A stretch of DNA of 5,916 nucleotides from the NCBI GenBank assembly GCA_002298155.1, contig DBME01000010.1, positions 204 to 6,119 on the forward strand, written 5' to 3'. Below the pieces are notes generated by a model. It had not been told where the DNA came from. It searched no databases and saw only the letters and a program-made list of their open reading frames with translations. This document shows positions 5,916 to 5,916 of this stretch, one piece after another. Origin of the DNA: Holophagaceae bacterium UBA706 (GTDB lineage Bacteria > Acidobacteriota > Holophagae > Holophagales > Holophagaceae). The translations under genes were made by a program, and so were the position numbers. Position 1 is the first letter of the stretch, and each line of letters opens with the position of its first letter.

Positions 5916-5916
5916 G

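Larger units (their letters stand above)
5712..5916. other. Leader/intergenic region upstream of fliO
   Basis: These 205 bp contain no gene I can support. They hold the sigma-54 promoter (5741-5756), a 12-bp dyad (5824-5835), a longer imperfect inverted repeat (5838-5867) and a perfect 7-bp-arm inverted repeat (5894-5915). The minus-strand reading frames here look like random GC-rich translation and overlap fliO in a different frame. The neighbouring gene must lie to the right of the window. Confidence 0.6.

Overview
This is a GC-rich bacterial window in which every supportable gene lies on the minus strand, so it reads right to left. Dense coding, stop/start overlaps, a sigma-54-type promoter and several GTG starts fit a motile, diderm, high-GC bacterium. 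My best guess is Acidobacteriota of the Holophaga/Geothrix type, with a deltaproteobacterial lineage as the alternative. That is inference from gene style only; no marker gene in the window fixes the taxonomy.

Layout from right to left. Positions 5712-5916 are an intergenic leader holding a good sigma-54 (-24/-12) promoter, a small dyad that could bind its activator, and two further hairpin-capable inverted repeats. One of these surrounds an ATG on the plus strand at the very edge of the window, which could be the start of a divergent gene. Positions 2313-5711 are a tight flagellar export-gate operon, fliO-fliP-fliQ-fliR-flhB. FliP, FliQ and FliR build the membrane pore of the flagellar type III export apparatus, FliO helps assemble FliP, and FlhB carries the self-cleaving NPTH switch that changes export from rod/hook to filament substrates. 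An 80-bp gap (2233-2312) with a perfect 17-bp dyad follows.

A second, translationally coupled unit then begins at 2232. It encodes a response regulator with no DNA-binding domain (receiver, coiled coil, C-terminal SHOCT-like domain), followed with a GTGA overlap by a large secreted helical-repeat (TPR-like) protein that runs off the left edge of the window at residue 533. Neither belongs to the standard flagellar set.

The flagellar genes are ordinary and recognised with high confidence. The most unusual content is the receiver/coiled-coil/SHOCT regulator, its coupling to an exported TPR-like protein, and its place where flhA often stands in other flagellar clusters.
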